From assembly GCA_964621445.1 (NCBI GenBank), contig CAZUNO010000013.1, positions 1 to 64,000 on the forward strand: a stretch of 64,000 nt of DNA. Reading direction: 5' to 3'. This stretch comes from CAZUNO01 sp964621445 [NCBI: Candidatus Hadarchaeota archaeon] (GTDB taxonomy: Archaea; CAYQAE01; CAYVLA01). The stretch's first letter is position 1. Each line of letters opens with the position of its first letter. Below the pieces are notes generated by a model, which was not told the origin of the DNA, did not search any database, and saw only the letters and a list, made by a program, of their open reading frames with translations. Positions 16,928-26,219 of this stretch are shown here, one piece after another. Made by a program: the position numbers and the translations under genes.

Positions 16928-18013
16928 TCATATTGATCTTTCCAGTTCCTCAAAGCCCTCCTCGCTGTACTCGAAAAAGCGCCGATACGAGGGACAGAAA
17001 TAGCTCCGGTCCGGATATCTCCAGCCCCTCCGATGATACTGGCACCCGCCATAACATAGGTCAACCCAGTCACAGTCGAGGCATTCCGCAGGTAACCTGG
17101 ATTTATTTCTTTGAAAATTCCTTAGTTCCGTGCTCTCAACTATAGTGGATAGATCCTCCTCCATGATATTTCCCAGGTATGTTTCTTCCTCAACGAAGAA
17201 ATCGCACGGATATACATTACCGTTGTGTTCAATAACCACGTAGTGGGCACAAATTGGCCCGAAGGTGCATAACCCGGCCTCTCCTCCCACCTCAACCGAA
17301 AGGATCGAATTGAACATCCGGATATAGATGTCCGGAAAATCCCTCTTCCACAGGTCGAAAACTCGGCAGAGAAACTCGCCAAATCGTTCTTGGTCGACGT
17401 TAAAATCCTCCTGCTTTCCGGTTTCCGGATTCAATTCGTAGCAGGGAACGAACTGTAAATGGTGCAGGCCGTTATCGACCAGGAAATTGTATATCTCCTC
17501 CGGGTAGTCAACGTTAACATCATTAATGACCGTGAGGATGTTGAAATCCACATCGGAGTCCTTGAGAAGGTTTATTGACTCCATCACTTCCCCAAATGTT
17601 GGCCTGCCATCAGGCCTCTTTCTATAATGGTTGTGGAGCCTCCTGGGCCCGTCAAGGCTCACCCCTACCAGGAATTTGTATTCCTCGAAGAAATCTATCC
17701 AGTCCTCGTCGAGTAGAGTTCCATTGGTCATGAAGGCATTGGATACCACGTGGCCCCTGCCGTACTTCTCCTGTAGCTTCACCGCTCGCCGGAAGAAATC
17801 AAGTCCAGCCAGCAGAGGTTCGCCCCCCTGCCAACTGAAGGAGGCACTTCCCGCACACATATCCATGAACTGGGATATCATTGCCTCCAATACCTCCTCT
17901 GACATGAGCTTAGCATGGGGAAAGAGGTCGGATTTCATCCTATAGAAGCAGTAATCACAGGCCAGATTACATCGCGCATTTACTGGCTTTACCAGAAGGC
18001 TCCGCGGAAGCAT
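16928..18013 (-). CDS. Anaerobic sulfatase-maturase-like radical SAM/SPASM enzyme
   Basis: A 361-residue radical SAM protein with a SPASM domain. The SAM cluster motif is CNLACDYCFY at residues 15-24, followed by SWQGGEPLLA. The C-terminal part supplies the auxiliary-cluster cysteines (CTFGPICAHY, NGNVYPCDFF, CLDCDWVDLCYGGCQYHR, CPSYR). The Asp in NGNVYPCDF matches the catalytic Asp of anSME, which oxidises a sulfatase Cys or Ser to formylglycine. It is complete, with no missing motif. Neither sulfatase-fold protein in this window has Cys or Ser at the target site, so its substrate lies elsewhere or it modifies another protein. It is divergent from the 1,242-residue exported protein gene. Confidence 0.88.
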   Translation of the reverse strand: MLPRSLLVKPVNARCNLACDYCFYRMKSDLFPHAKLMSEEVLEAMISQFMDMCAGSASFSWQGGEPLLAGLDFFRRAVKLQEKYGRGHVVSNAFMTNGTLLDEDWIDFFEEYKFLVGVSLDGPRRLHNHYRKRPDGRPTFGEVMESINLLKDSDVDFNILTVINDVNVDYPEEIYNFLVDNGLHHLQFVPCYELNPETGKQEDFNVDQERFGEFLCRVFDLWKRDFPDIYIRMFNSILSVEVGGEAGLCTFGPICAHYVVIEHNGNVYPCDFFVEEETYLGNIMEEDLSTIVESTELRNFQRNKSRLPAECLDCDWVDLCYGGCQYHRRGWRYPDRSYFCPSYRRFFEYSEEGFEELERSI

Positions 18014-18073
18014 CGTATAGGCCTATATCCTTAACCTAAATCTATTACCCAAAAAGAGATATGGGAAGTATCG

Positions 18074-21000
18074 ATGAGAAACGGAAGATCTAAGTGGATG
18101 AAACGGGAATCGGGAATCATGGAGCAGCCCCGCCGCGGCATAAAAATCCCGGGCCATGTGATTAGTTCACTAATGCTGGTCATTATATGGCTATGGGCAA
18201 CCCAGTGTATCTCGGCCTATGAGGGCCACCTTCCACTCAACGGTGCATTCGAACGCCAGACACCATCAGGTACCCCATTGAACTGGTCCCTAAACACAAT
18301 TCCAACCGGCGATGACTCGCGGACACTGGCAAAACTCTCTACGGTATCCTACAAAGGTGAAATGTCCCTGAAAATTACCAGTACGGGGAACGGTACATCT
18401 ATGGCCATTCACGAGAGCGAGATTGGTTTCCCGGTGCTTAGAATGCTTCACCTGGGAACGGCCGAGTATCACTATAAGGTCCTTTCCTCGGAATTGGCAG
18501 GGAAAAATCTGGAGTTTAGGCTGGAATTACTTGATGGAGAGGGAAATCTGGTCCACCAGGTGATACACTCCCCTCCAGCTGAACATGTGGGAGATGGCCA
18601 GTGGCACAGGGATACCTTTAACGTTGATATCCTGCAATCTCGCAGAGCAAAGTTCATAAGAATCTCATTCTCGGTGAACGGGGAAGGAGAAATTGGGCCC
18701 GGTTCATGGCTCATCGATGAGGTGCAGGTGTATGACCGTCCAGCATCCATTCTAATGGAAAAGGCCACCCTCCAGAAGGGGGTTTTCAGTCCAAGTCAGA
18801 CCATCCGGGTCCAGCTCGTGGTTGAAAATCAAGGGGGCGCATTCTACTATGACCTACACTCTAAAATGGAAGTACCAGAGGACCTTACCGTGTTGGGCAG
18901 CCCGGAGAAATCCATTAACGTTGTAGAGCCGGGGGTTGACTATACGATAAACTGGTCACTATCGGCCAGCCAAGAGGGAATATACCAGGTCGAAATCAAT
19001 TCCTGGAGTCCACTAAACGAAAGCCTCCACGACCCCATGATTCTTGTCATATCCTCTGCCGATTTCTCCCATCCGGTTACCCGGCCCCCGGAGGCCAGGT
19101 GCACTATCTCCGAGTCGGAGATAGCCCTGGAAAATGAACATCTACGCATCGTTTTCCCCAGAACAGAGGGTGGCATGCCTCTTTTCGCAATCCAGAGTTG
19201 GAATGGCTCCTGGTTCACCATGGGAGTCGCTACCCCAATTGGACATGCCTTGAACCTACCTTCGGCAGGGCTTAGGGAACTGATTCTCCTCACACCAAGC
19301 CAATTCAAATCGGGAAATGAAACGGATGGTACCTGGTTAACTCTCAGCGGCAGCACAAAGGACTCTGAAGGCGTCAACTGGGACTTCGATTATTATTTCC
19401 ATCTTAATTCTTCCGGAACCCAGGTAGAAATGGAACTCCGAGTGGTTCCAAGTTCCAACAGAACGCTTCTCCGTCTTTCAGGTCCTCGTTTACTTGCAGG
19501 AGAAACCAGTTTTGGGGGACGAAGGAACCAAGGCCTTTTCCCGGGTATAGAATACCTTTTACCCAATGAGAGGTCCTCAGGGACCGATTTCGTCGACCCG
19601 CCGGATAATATGAGAATAGTTCCCCACCCGCTCAAGATCACGGCGCCGCTAATGGTAATTGAAAATGAGGGAAATGCGGTCGGCATGTTCTGGGATCCGC
19701 TCCAGGCCTGGGATGGCGAGAATTCATTGCCCTGTGCCAAGTACATCTCACCCAATTGGGTAAACAAGCAGGATAACCACCTGATGTCCATCTTCGCGCC
19801 CTCCATCCCGCGATGGGTCAACGAGAATGAGGATCAGGCCGAGAATCCATATGATTTCGATGATCCAATAATACTCGAGATGAGCATATTTGCTCGATCA
19901 AATACCAGCGTGATTGATACCTACCAGTGGTGGCTAGAGCAACATGGAACCCCCGAACCCCCCCAGAAGCCCAGAAGCTGGCAGGAGACCTTTGATCTCT
20001 GCACCACGTGCTACAATGATATATGCTGGGTTAGCGAGGACAAGGCCTGGAAACATACCCACCTCGACGACCCGAAATGGATATTCTGGGACCCCATGGT
20101 AGCAAATGCACTTTGGCATCATTCTGCCTATACGGATAACGCTACACTGAGATCTCAAATAAGGGATCAGGTTAACGAGGCGCTGGAGGCCAGGAAATGG
20201 AGGAACTCGGACGAGGACCTTGCCCTGCACATAGGTGGTTTGGAACGAGCCCTCAACTCAAAATACGGATGGGTGGCCTCACTTGCGGACTCCCAGAACC
20301 CGGATGGTTCCTGGCCATACACCGGCAAGGGGTCCCTGGGTGAGACGGGGGATACCTCCTCCGGCTGGGTGGCCAGCAAGGCGAGATCGTTGCTCAAGTT
20401 TGGAAGGATAACCGGGGATCAGGAGGCCATAAGGACAGGATTTAAGGCCCTTGATTACCTGGATTCCGAACTTAGGCCCGAGGGAGCACAGACCTGGGAA
20501 CTCCAGCTCCACGTCCCGGATATCCTGGCTTCTTCTTACATATTGGAGTGCTACCTAGAGGCCTACGAGATATCCGGAAAGCCAAAATACCTTGAAAAGG
20601 CAAGGTACTGGGCTCTCACCGGCTTGCCCTTCGTATACATGTGGAACCCTACCGAAAGGCCCATAATGAGATATGGGTCCATACCCGTCTTCGGTGCAAC
20701 CGCATATACCCATCCATGGTTCGGCATTATAGTACAGTGGAATGGCCTGGACTACGCGTATAACCTCTACAGGCTCTCCCAGTACGACGATTCGCTCCCC
20801 TGGCATAGGATAGCCGAGGGTATTACCGTGTGCGGAATGCAGATGCAGAGGTACCCCGGCGGGCCCCACGATGAGATGTTGGGGATGTATCCCGACGCTT
20901 TCAGCGCCGTTCTGGGCACGGATCCCTATTACTTCGATATTAACCCTAGATTCATATCCCTCTGCGCATTTGCGCTAAGCGGCAGGGATGAGACCACGCG

Positions 21001-21802
21001 GACCAGGATAATCGAGGTTGATGGACGAACTGTGCACTTCAACACCGTCGGTAACCTGACCCAGGTTGGCCAGGAGGAGAACGGCTTTCACTTCAAGGTC
21101 CAATACCCCCAGGGGGATGTCTCCTATTCTCTGGTCAGTTGCATCTCCAAACCCTCCAAGGTTACCCTAAACCACCAGACGCTGCCCCCGGCAACCGAGC
21201 TTTCAAAGGTAGAGCAGGGGTGGAGATACCTCCCGGAGGGGGTACTTCTACTGAAGATAAACCACACCCGAGAGGACCTAATAGATATCCAGGGGTCCAG
21301 GGCCATCACCCACCTGCGCTTCTCATCAAACTCCACCTGGGAATTCCCGGCATCCAATCAGGGATGGGGAGAGCCTAACATGCTCGAGCCCTTGTCCGTC
21401 TCGGAGGGTAAAATCCAGGCGAGATCCACGGGGAATGACCCCTTCATCCTGGGACCATCAATTAGGCTGAGGGCCAGCCATGATTGTACCGCACGTATAA
21501 ACATGAGCATATCTAGGGGAGAGCGAGCCCAGCTGTTCTGGACAAGAAGCGATTCCAAAATGTACTCGGAATCCAAAAGCATATCATTTGACATTGTGGC
21601 CGATGGTAATTTCCATGAGTATATCCTGGATCTTGGAGAAAACCAGGAATGGAGCGGGGTCATAAGGGGCTTGAGGCTCGACCCCACGGACTCAACCGGC
21701 GCCGAAATATCGATAGATTCCATTAGAATACCCGAGCCCTGCCTGATTCCAGCCATCCTGACCCTTCTTTCACTCTTGATCAGAGGTTGTTACCGTGGCT
21801 GA
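18074..21802 (+). CDS. Large exported multidomain protein with predicted alpha/alpha-toroid glycan-active core
   Basis: A 1,242-residue protein. A basic N-terminus precedes a hydrophobic segment (about residues 29-48) that serves as signal peptide or anchor. From sequence texture I read a carbohydrate-binding-like beta-sandwich at 50-225, an Ig/CARDB-like repeat at 230-330, a beta-rich region at 345-640, a helical toroid at 640-1010 (SQNPDGSWPYTG, ILECYLEAYEISGKPKYL) and beta domains to about 1220. A second hydrophobic stretch (LIPAILTLLSLLI) ends the protein. The toroid looks like polysaccharide lyase or glycosidase repeats, but I could not assign a family. GGGAAG lies just before the ATG at 18074. 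It overlaps the GH9 gene by 8 bp, implying joint translation. Confidence 0.85.
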   Translation: MRNGRSKWMKRESGIMEQPRRGIKIPGHVISSLMLVIIWLWATQCISAYEGHLPLNGAFERQTPSGTPLNWSLNTIPTGDDSRTLAKLSTVSYKGEMSLKITSTGNGTSMAIHESEIGFPVLRMLHLGTAEYHYKVLSSELAGKNLEFRLELLDGEGNLVHQVIHSPPAEHVGDGQWHRDTFNVDILQSRRAKFIRISFSVNGEGEIGPGSWLIDEVQVYDRPASILMEKATLQKGVFSPSQTIRVQLVVENQGGAFYYDLHSKMEVPEDLTVLGSPEKSINVVEPGVDYTINWSLSASQEGIYQVEINSWSPLNESLHDPMILVISSADFSHPVTRPPEARCTISESEIALENEHLRIVFPRTEGGMPLFAIQSWNGSWFTMGVATPIGHALNLPSAGLRELILLTPSQFKSGNETDGTWLTLSGSTKDSEGVNWDFDYYFHLNSSGTQVEMELRVVPSSNRTLLRLSGPRLLAGETSFGGRRNQGLFPGIEYLLPNERSSGTDFVDPPDNMRIVPHPLKITAPLMVIENEGNAVGMFWDPLQAWDGENSLPCAKYISPNWVNKQDNHLMSIFAPSIPRWVNENEDQAENPYDFDDPIILEMSIFARSNTSVIDTYQWWLEQHGTPEPPQKPRSWQETFDLCTTCYNDICWVSEDKAWKHTHLDDPKWIFWDPMVANALWHHSAYTDNATLRSQIRDQVNEALEARKWRNSDEDLALHIGGLERALNSKYGWVASLADSQNPDGSWPYTGKGSLGETGDTSSGWVASKARSLLKFGRITGDQEAIRTGFKALDYLDSELRPEGAQTWELQLHVPDILASSYILECYLEAYEISGKPKYLEKARYWALTGLPFVYMWNPTERPIMRYGSIPVFGATAYTHPWFGIIVQWNGLDYAYNLYRLSQYDDSLPWHRIAEGITVCGMQMQRYPGGPHDEMLGMYPDAFSAVLGTDPYYFDINPRFISLCAFALSGRDETTRTRIIEVDGRTVHFNTVGNLTQVGQEENGFHFKVQYPQGDVSYSLVSCISKPSKVTLNHQTLPPATELSKVEQGWRYLPEGVLLLKINHTREDLIDIQGSRAITHLRFSSNSTWEFPASNQGWGEPNMLEPLSVSEGKIQARSTGNDPFILGPSIRLRASHDCTARINMSISRGERAQLFWTRSDSKMYSESKSISFDIVADGNFHEYILDLGENQEWSGVIRGLRLDPTDSTGAEISIDSIRIPEPCLIPAILTLLSLLIRGCYRG

Positions 21803-23396
21803 AAACCCCCGCATTCTGGTTAATCAGGTCGGATATGACCTCGGTAAGGAGAAGAGCTTCCTGGTACAGCTCGAGAAGAGAGGACAGGAAACCGAGTTCC
21901 AGGTAATCGACCTGGGCGGTGAATTATACCTTACCGGAACTGCCCGCGATGTGGGGGAAGTAGACAAGTGGGGGCAGTGGTATCTGAGAGGGGACTTCAC
22001 TCCGCTTCAGAGGGAGGGAAAATTCATGGTCACCATGGAGATAGAAGGTCAGACCCTGAATTCATTTCCCTTTCAAATATCGGAGGATCTTCTCCTTAAC
22101 GAAACAGGTAGGCCGGCCTCGGACTTTTTCCGCTACCAGAGATGCGGGTGCCGGGTTGAAGGGTGGCACGGTTCGTGCCACCTGGATGATGGAAAAATGG
22201 GGAACGGATCCCATATCGATGTTTCGGGGGGCTGGCACGATGCCGGTGATTATAACAAATACAACGGTTTTACACCTCTATCGGTTCTGGCCCTGACCTG
22301 GAGCTACCAGATGAAGCCGGGGTATTTCGGGAAATGGAGAGCCAATGAGGGCATTCCCACTATCATAGAAGAGGCATTATGGGGTGCCCAATGGCTGATG
22401 AAGATGCAACCCGAACCCGGTAAGCTTATGGATAGGGTTTTCTCCGGGTATTCCTTCTGGGGTAGACCGGAGAACGAGACCGATAATATCTGTGAAAATG
22501 AGGACGATAGACCTATAGAGGGCGAGGCAGGGGCATGTCCAGTTGCCCTGGCGGCTGCATCACTTTCCAAACTTTCTTCCTGGAGGCCGGATGATGGCTA
22601 TCTCCAGGCGGCAAGGAATCTGTGGATGAGAAATAGGGAAAGGGAGAGGTTCCTGCAATCCGAAGCGGCCATGATCATCTGCGATCTGGCCCTAAAAGCC
22701 TCGGGGAGCGGAGATGTCTATATGGAGGATATGGAAAAAAGAATAGCCTTCATATTGGATTCACAGCAAAGCGAAGGATGGTTTTCAACCGGGCAGGGAG
22801 AACCCTTCAACTCCATAACCCAGATGGGACTTCCGGCAGCTGCCTTAGCCCAGTCGGCCCTGGAAACCGAAATAATGAAAGCGGATATCGAGAAGGGATT
22901 ATCAAGATACTGGAATTTCTCCTTGAAGATGGCAAGTAACCCCTTTCGGATATCGACCCTCTACCATGGTGATGGCTCAACCTCATTCTTCCACAGGTAT
23001 CCTGATCAGGAAAGCTGGTATGTGGGCCAGAACAGCCAGTATCTATCCCAGGCCTGGGCCGCGCTATTGGCCCATAGATTAACTGGTAACTCCAGATACA
23101 GGCGTTACGCTCTATCCCAGATTAACTGGGTCCTGGGCATGAATCCCTTTGGCCTGTGCATGATGGAAGGTGAAGGCCGGGCCAACCCGGGGGTATACCA
23201 CCACCGTTACGACACCATACCAGGAAGAAACAGGGGCGCGGTTCCCGGATGTATACCTAATGGTATAGTCCGGTTATCTCCTGAAGAGGATATACCCCGG
23301 TTCGATCTCGGGGTTTCCGGGAGGGAGGATTACCACAGCAATGAGCCCTGGCTTCCCCATAACGCCTTCTACCTCCTGGCGGTATCCCATCTATAA
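21795..23396 (+). CDS. Glycoside hydrolase family 9 enzyme, intracellular
   Basis: A 533-residue GH9 protein. Residues 5-95 form the Ig-like CelD N-terminal domain (ILVNQVGYDLGKEKSFLVQ). The catalytic (alpha/alpha)6 barrel carries the nucleophile-activating Asp pair in GGWHDAGDYNKY near residue 140, the NPFGLCMMEGEG and HHRYD motif near 450-475, and the acid Glu in HSNEPWLPHNA near the end. All expected catalytic parts are present. There is no signal peptide, so it works on imported oligosaccharides, like intracellular GH9 exo-glycosidases. The start is a GTG at 21795 overlapping the previous gene by 8 bp. Cellulose- or chitosan-type beta-1,4 oligomers are likely substrates. Confidence 0.92.
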   Translation: MAENPRILVNQVGYDLGKEKSFLVQLEKRGQETEFQVIDLGGELYLTGTARDVGEVDKWGQWYLRGDFTPLQREGKFMVTMEIEGQTLNSFPFQISEDLLLNETGRPASDFFRYQRCGCRVEGWHGSCHLDDGKMGNGSHIDVSGGWHDAGDYNKYNGFTPLSVLALTWSYQMKPGYFGKWRANEGIPTIIEEALWGAQWLMKMQPEPGKLMDRVFSGYSFWGRPENETDNICENEDDRPIEGEAGACPVALAAASLSKLSSWRPDDGYLQAARNLWMRNRERERFLQSEAAMIICDLALKASGSGDVYMEDMEKRIAFILDSQQSEGWFSTGQGEPFNSITQMGLPAAALAQSALETEIMKADIEKGLSRYWNFSLKMASNPFRISTLYHGDGSTSFFHRYPDQESWYVGQNSQYLSQAWAALLAHRLTGNSRYRRYALSQINWVLGMNPFGLCMMEGEGRANPGVYHHRYDTIPGRNRGAVPGCIPNGIVRLSPEEDIPRFDLGVSGREDYHSNEPWLPHNAFYLLAVSHL

Positions 23397-24401
23397 GGGC
23401 AGGTCGATCCTACATCCTTCCTGGCTCGCTCTTATCGCGCCCAGACTCAGCTCGACGGACCGCAGACCTTCATTGACATCGACGGCCGTTGGCTGCCCGA
23501 TCTCCACGGCTGATAGAAATGCCCTTTCCTCAGCCACGTAGGGATTATTCTTTCCCTCGAATTCTGCCTTATGATCCTTCCACTCGATGATTACTTTGCT
23601 TGAATCATCGATATAATGCATGTCCCTGGACACCACCTCCAACCCCGCCCGAAAGGAAACGGAGGCATTGGTGGACGTAACCACTCCAAGCGCCCCGCTC
23701 TTGAACCTCATAAGGACGGCTGACACGTCCTCGATATCATATCCCTCGATATCGGTGTTTATCTCCGTGGCCAGCAGAGCCTGTAGGGACTCGACATCTC
23801 CTCCCAGCCATCTTGCCTGATCGAAGATGTGGGTGGTCTGTTCAGTGATCTGGCCTCCGCTCTTGTCCCTCTGGATCCACCAGGGTACGTGGTAAATTCC
23901 ACCCCACCACCTGCCCTGGACCAGGGCGATGGGCCCTCCTTTCTGGAGGAGTAGGTCCCTAGCCTCGACCTTTCCATCATCAAATCGCCAGTGATAACCC
24001 ATTTGATTGATTATTCCGGTCTTTTGGCAGATATCAACAATTTCCTTGGCCCTTTCGATTTTTGAATCCAGGGGTTTCTCCACAAATACCGGTAAGCCCC
24101 TCTCCGCCGCGGCCCTAATGGGCTCCAAATGAACGAAGGGAGGCGTGCAGATAAAGACCGCCTCCAGGTCCTCATTATCCATCATCTCCTCGTAATCTGT
24201 ATAACGATTGGGGATGTCAAACTTGTCCTGGATGCCCGATGCCTTTTCATCATCCAAGTCGGATATGGCAACCAGCTCGGCACCATCCATTTCCCGCAAG
24301 TTCCTGACGTGACTACTACCAATTCCTCCCACGCCTATAACGGCAACTCTCAAATAATCACTTATTAAGGTCGATGGGGTGCCATTTGAAAAATGCTCCA
24401 T
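23391..24401 (-). CDS. Gfo/Idh/MocA-family sugar dehydrogenase
   Basis: A 336-residue NAD(P)-dependent oxidoreductase of the Gfo/Idh/MocA family. The Rossmann motif GVGGIGSSHV starts near residue 23 after a short extra N-terminus, EKPLD gives the conserved catalytic Lys-Pro near residue 95, and the C-terminal alpha/beta domain includes TEQTTHIFDQARWLGG, which carries the catalytic His. Its ATG at 24401 overlaps the stop of the upstream membrane-protein gene by one base; a GTG at 24404 is adjacent. It converges on the GH9 gene with a 6 bp overlap. It probably oxidises a sugar or cyclitol released by the locus. Confidence 0.92.
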   Translation of the reverse strand: MEHFSNGTPSTLISDYLRVAVIGVGGIGSSHVRNLREMDGAELVAISDLDDEKASGIQDKFDIPNRYTDYEEMMDNEDLEAVFICTPPFVHLEPIRAAAERGLPVFVEKPLDSKIERAKEIVDICQKTGIINQMGYHWRFDDGKVEARDLLLQKGGPIALVQGRWWGGIYHVPWWIQRDKSGGQITEQTTHIFDQARWLGGDVESLQALLATEINTDIEGYDIEDVSAVLMRFKSGALGVVTSTNASVSFRAGLEVVSRDMHYIDDSSKVIIEWKDHKAEFEGKNNPYVAEERAFLSAVEIGQPTAVDVNEGLRSVELSLGAIRASQEGCRIDLPL

Positions 24402-24703
24402 CACCTGCGAAGGTATCTAACCGAGGAGACAGTTCCCCAGGAAAGCAATAATACCCCAGGAATAACCGCCGCAATCCACAGGTAGAAGTTTTCCCAGGTC
24501 TGGTCCATCTCCCTTTCTAGCTGTTCCCTGAAGGCCGGGGGCCAGCGGGGATCGATGGTTTGATTCATCCTCATCACGTTCCTGGTAGCGGTAACCGCCT
24601 GGGGAACCACCATTGCCAGGTATATGACTCCCAGCGCCATGGCAATCATGCCTTTCAAAAGAGGACGACGGGAGCGGGCAAGAATGAATTTCAGTTTACT
24701 CAC
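24401..24703 (-). CDS. Small two-TM membrane protein
   Basis: A 100-residue hydrophobic protein with two predicted membrane segments (about residues 19-38, MIAMALGVIYLAMVVPQAV, and 74-94, LWIAAVIPGVLLLSWGTV) and basic ends. The loop between them is hydrophilic and faces one side. It is coupled by a one-base stop/start overlap to the Gfo/Idh/MocA gene and is divergent from another small membrane protein 18 bp away. No family was recognised. Confidence 0.72.
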   Translation of the reverse strand: MSKLKFILARSRRPLLKGMIAMALGVIYLAMVVPQAVTATRNVMRMNQTIDPRWPPAFREQLEREMDQTWENFYLWIAAVIPGVLLLSWGTVSSVRYLRR

Positions 24704-24721
24704 TATGATTGGGGCAAACGC

Positions 24722-25075
24722 ATGCTCTCAAATATCTTTTACCCCACATCCGGTAATCAAGGGGGTTCATTTTTCAGCCAGGAGAGCAAGGAGAAAGAGA
24801 TCAAATTGGGAGATGAGGAGGAAGGCGGCGAAGCCAAGACCAGCGAGGGAAACCAGCTACCTCCGATAGATCTGGAAGATGCTGGTGTAGAGGAATATGA
24901 TGCCGATGAGAGCACGGCCTACCTCGCCTACCTCCTGCGCGAGGCGGAAATCACCAGCAGGAGACTCGAGAGCATCAGCCGACAGGTAAGAATCATGATT
25001 GCCCTGCTGGCCCTAAATATCATAGTGCTCATAATATACTGGCTTGATATCACCGGGGCAATCAACTTTATTTAG
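24722..25075 (+). CDS. Small acidic protein with C-terminal membrane anchor
   Basis: A 117-residue protein. Residues 20-70 are strongly acidic (GDEEEGGEAKTSEGN, DLEDAGVEEYDADES), residues 72-92 are helical (YLAYLLREAEITSRRLESIS), and the last 22 residues form one membrane helix (IMIALLALNIIVLIIYWLDI). This is a tail-anchored design with a cytosolic acidic domain. The ATG at 24722 has a GGGGC sequence upstream; a longer reading frame exists but would run into the divergent neighbour gene. No family was recognised. Confidence 0.62.
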   Translation: MLSNIFYPTSGNQGGSFFSQESKEKEIKLGDEEEGGEAKTSEGNQLPPIDLEDAGVEEYDADESTAYLAYLLREAEITSRRLESISRQVRIMIALLALNIIVLIIYWLDITGAINFI

Positions 25076-25148
25076 GCAAGTCGTCGGAGGAACGATACAT
25101 TCAAAACCGACCCCTTAGAGGGCAGAGAAAATTTGGGTGGTACCAGAG

Positions 25149-26171
25149 ATGAAGAAAAAGAAGGTAAGATGCGGCGTTATTGGGCTAGGCTTCATTGGGA
25201 CCAGAGTTCACGTGCCGAGTCTCAGGGGCATAAAGGGAGCCAAGCTGGTAGCTGTGGCCGACCTCGAGGAGAAGAGGGTAAAAAAGGCCGCCAAGAGAGG
25301 AGCGAAGGGCTACCATGATTACAAGGAGGTTCTTGAAAACCCTGATATAGATGCGGTGTGGGTTTGCCTACCAAATTTCCTACATGCAAAGGTAACCCTG
25401 GAAGCCCTGGAAGCCGGAAAACACGTCTTCTGCGAGATGCCCCTGTCTAACAAGGTTGAAGAGGCCAAGGAGGTTGTCTCCAAATCGAAAGAGGTGGACA
25501 GATTTGCAGTACCCGGGGCCACATTCAGGTACACACCGAACTTCAATAAGATGAAGAAACTGATGGATTCGGGCGAGGTTGGTAAACCAACGATGTTCTA
25601 CGGTCGGGAATACATAGCACCTTCCATACTTGCCGATCAGTGGCCTGCCGGTAGTTGGGCCTGGGATAAGGAGAAGAGCGGGGGCACTAGCTTCACCCTC
25701 TCGGTGTGGGCCATAGATCTCATGAGGTGGCTGACCGAAAGCGAGGTTAAGAGGGTCTATGCCTCGATACAGCAGATCGAACAGCCCGAATACGGCGGTG
25801 TAACGCCCGAGAACTGCCAATTACACCTAAACTTCGAAAATGGGGTGAGCGGGGTGCTGGAGAGGAGTGAAAACAGTCCTCGATCCATGGAGGGTTCTGA
25901 GCTTCGGATGCTTTTCGATGATAACAGAGCGATCTACGCCAAGGAAAACGATATAATCGAGCTACACCAGGAGGAATACGATAAGAGGGTCTGGAAGTTC
26001 TTCTCAACGGGAACCCGTGTATGGGGGCACCAACAGCTGGACCGGCATTTCGTTAATTGCATCCGTAAGGATCAGACCCCCTCGGTTACCGCCGTGGATG
26101 GTCTGAGAGGTGTAGAGATAGCCACGGCCATGGTAGAATCAGCCGATACCGGACGAGCAATCGAGCTATGA
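25149..26171 (+). CDS. Gfo/Idh/MocA-family dehydrogenase
   Basis: A 340-residue oxidoreductase. The Rossmann motif GVIGLGFIGTRVHVP is near the start, HVFCEMPLSNK replaces the usual EKP with EMP (the catalytic Lys position is changed to Met), and the C-terminal domain has GGTSFTLSVWAIDLMRWL. The usual catalytic His of the EQxxHxxD motif is also not evident. The enzyme may therefore have altered chemistry or be a binding homologue. The ATG at 25149 follows GGGTGG at 25135-25140. It is the second of three Gfo/Idh/MocA genes in the glycan locus. Confidence 0.9.
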   Translation: MKKKKVRCGVIGLGFIGTRVHVPSLRGIKGAKLVAVADLEEKRVKKAAKRGAKGYHDYKEVLENPDIDAVWVCLPNFLHAKVTLEALEAGKHVFCEMPLSNKVEEAKEVVSKSKEVDRFAVPGATFRYTPNFNKMKKLMDSGEVGKPTMFYGREYIAPSILADQWPAGSWAWDKEKSGGTSFTLSVWAIDLMRWLTESEVKRVYASIQQIEQPEYGGVTPENCQLHLNFENGVSGVLERSENSPRSMEGSELRMLFDDNRAIYAKENDIIELHQEEYDKRVWKFFSTGTRVWGHQQLDRHFVNCIRKDQTPSVTAVDGLRGVEIATAMVESADTGRAIEL

Positions 26172-26219
26172 TCTCAAGCACGAAATCCCAATCGTACGAT
26201 GGGTAACCGGCGGGGCATA

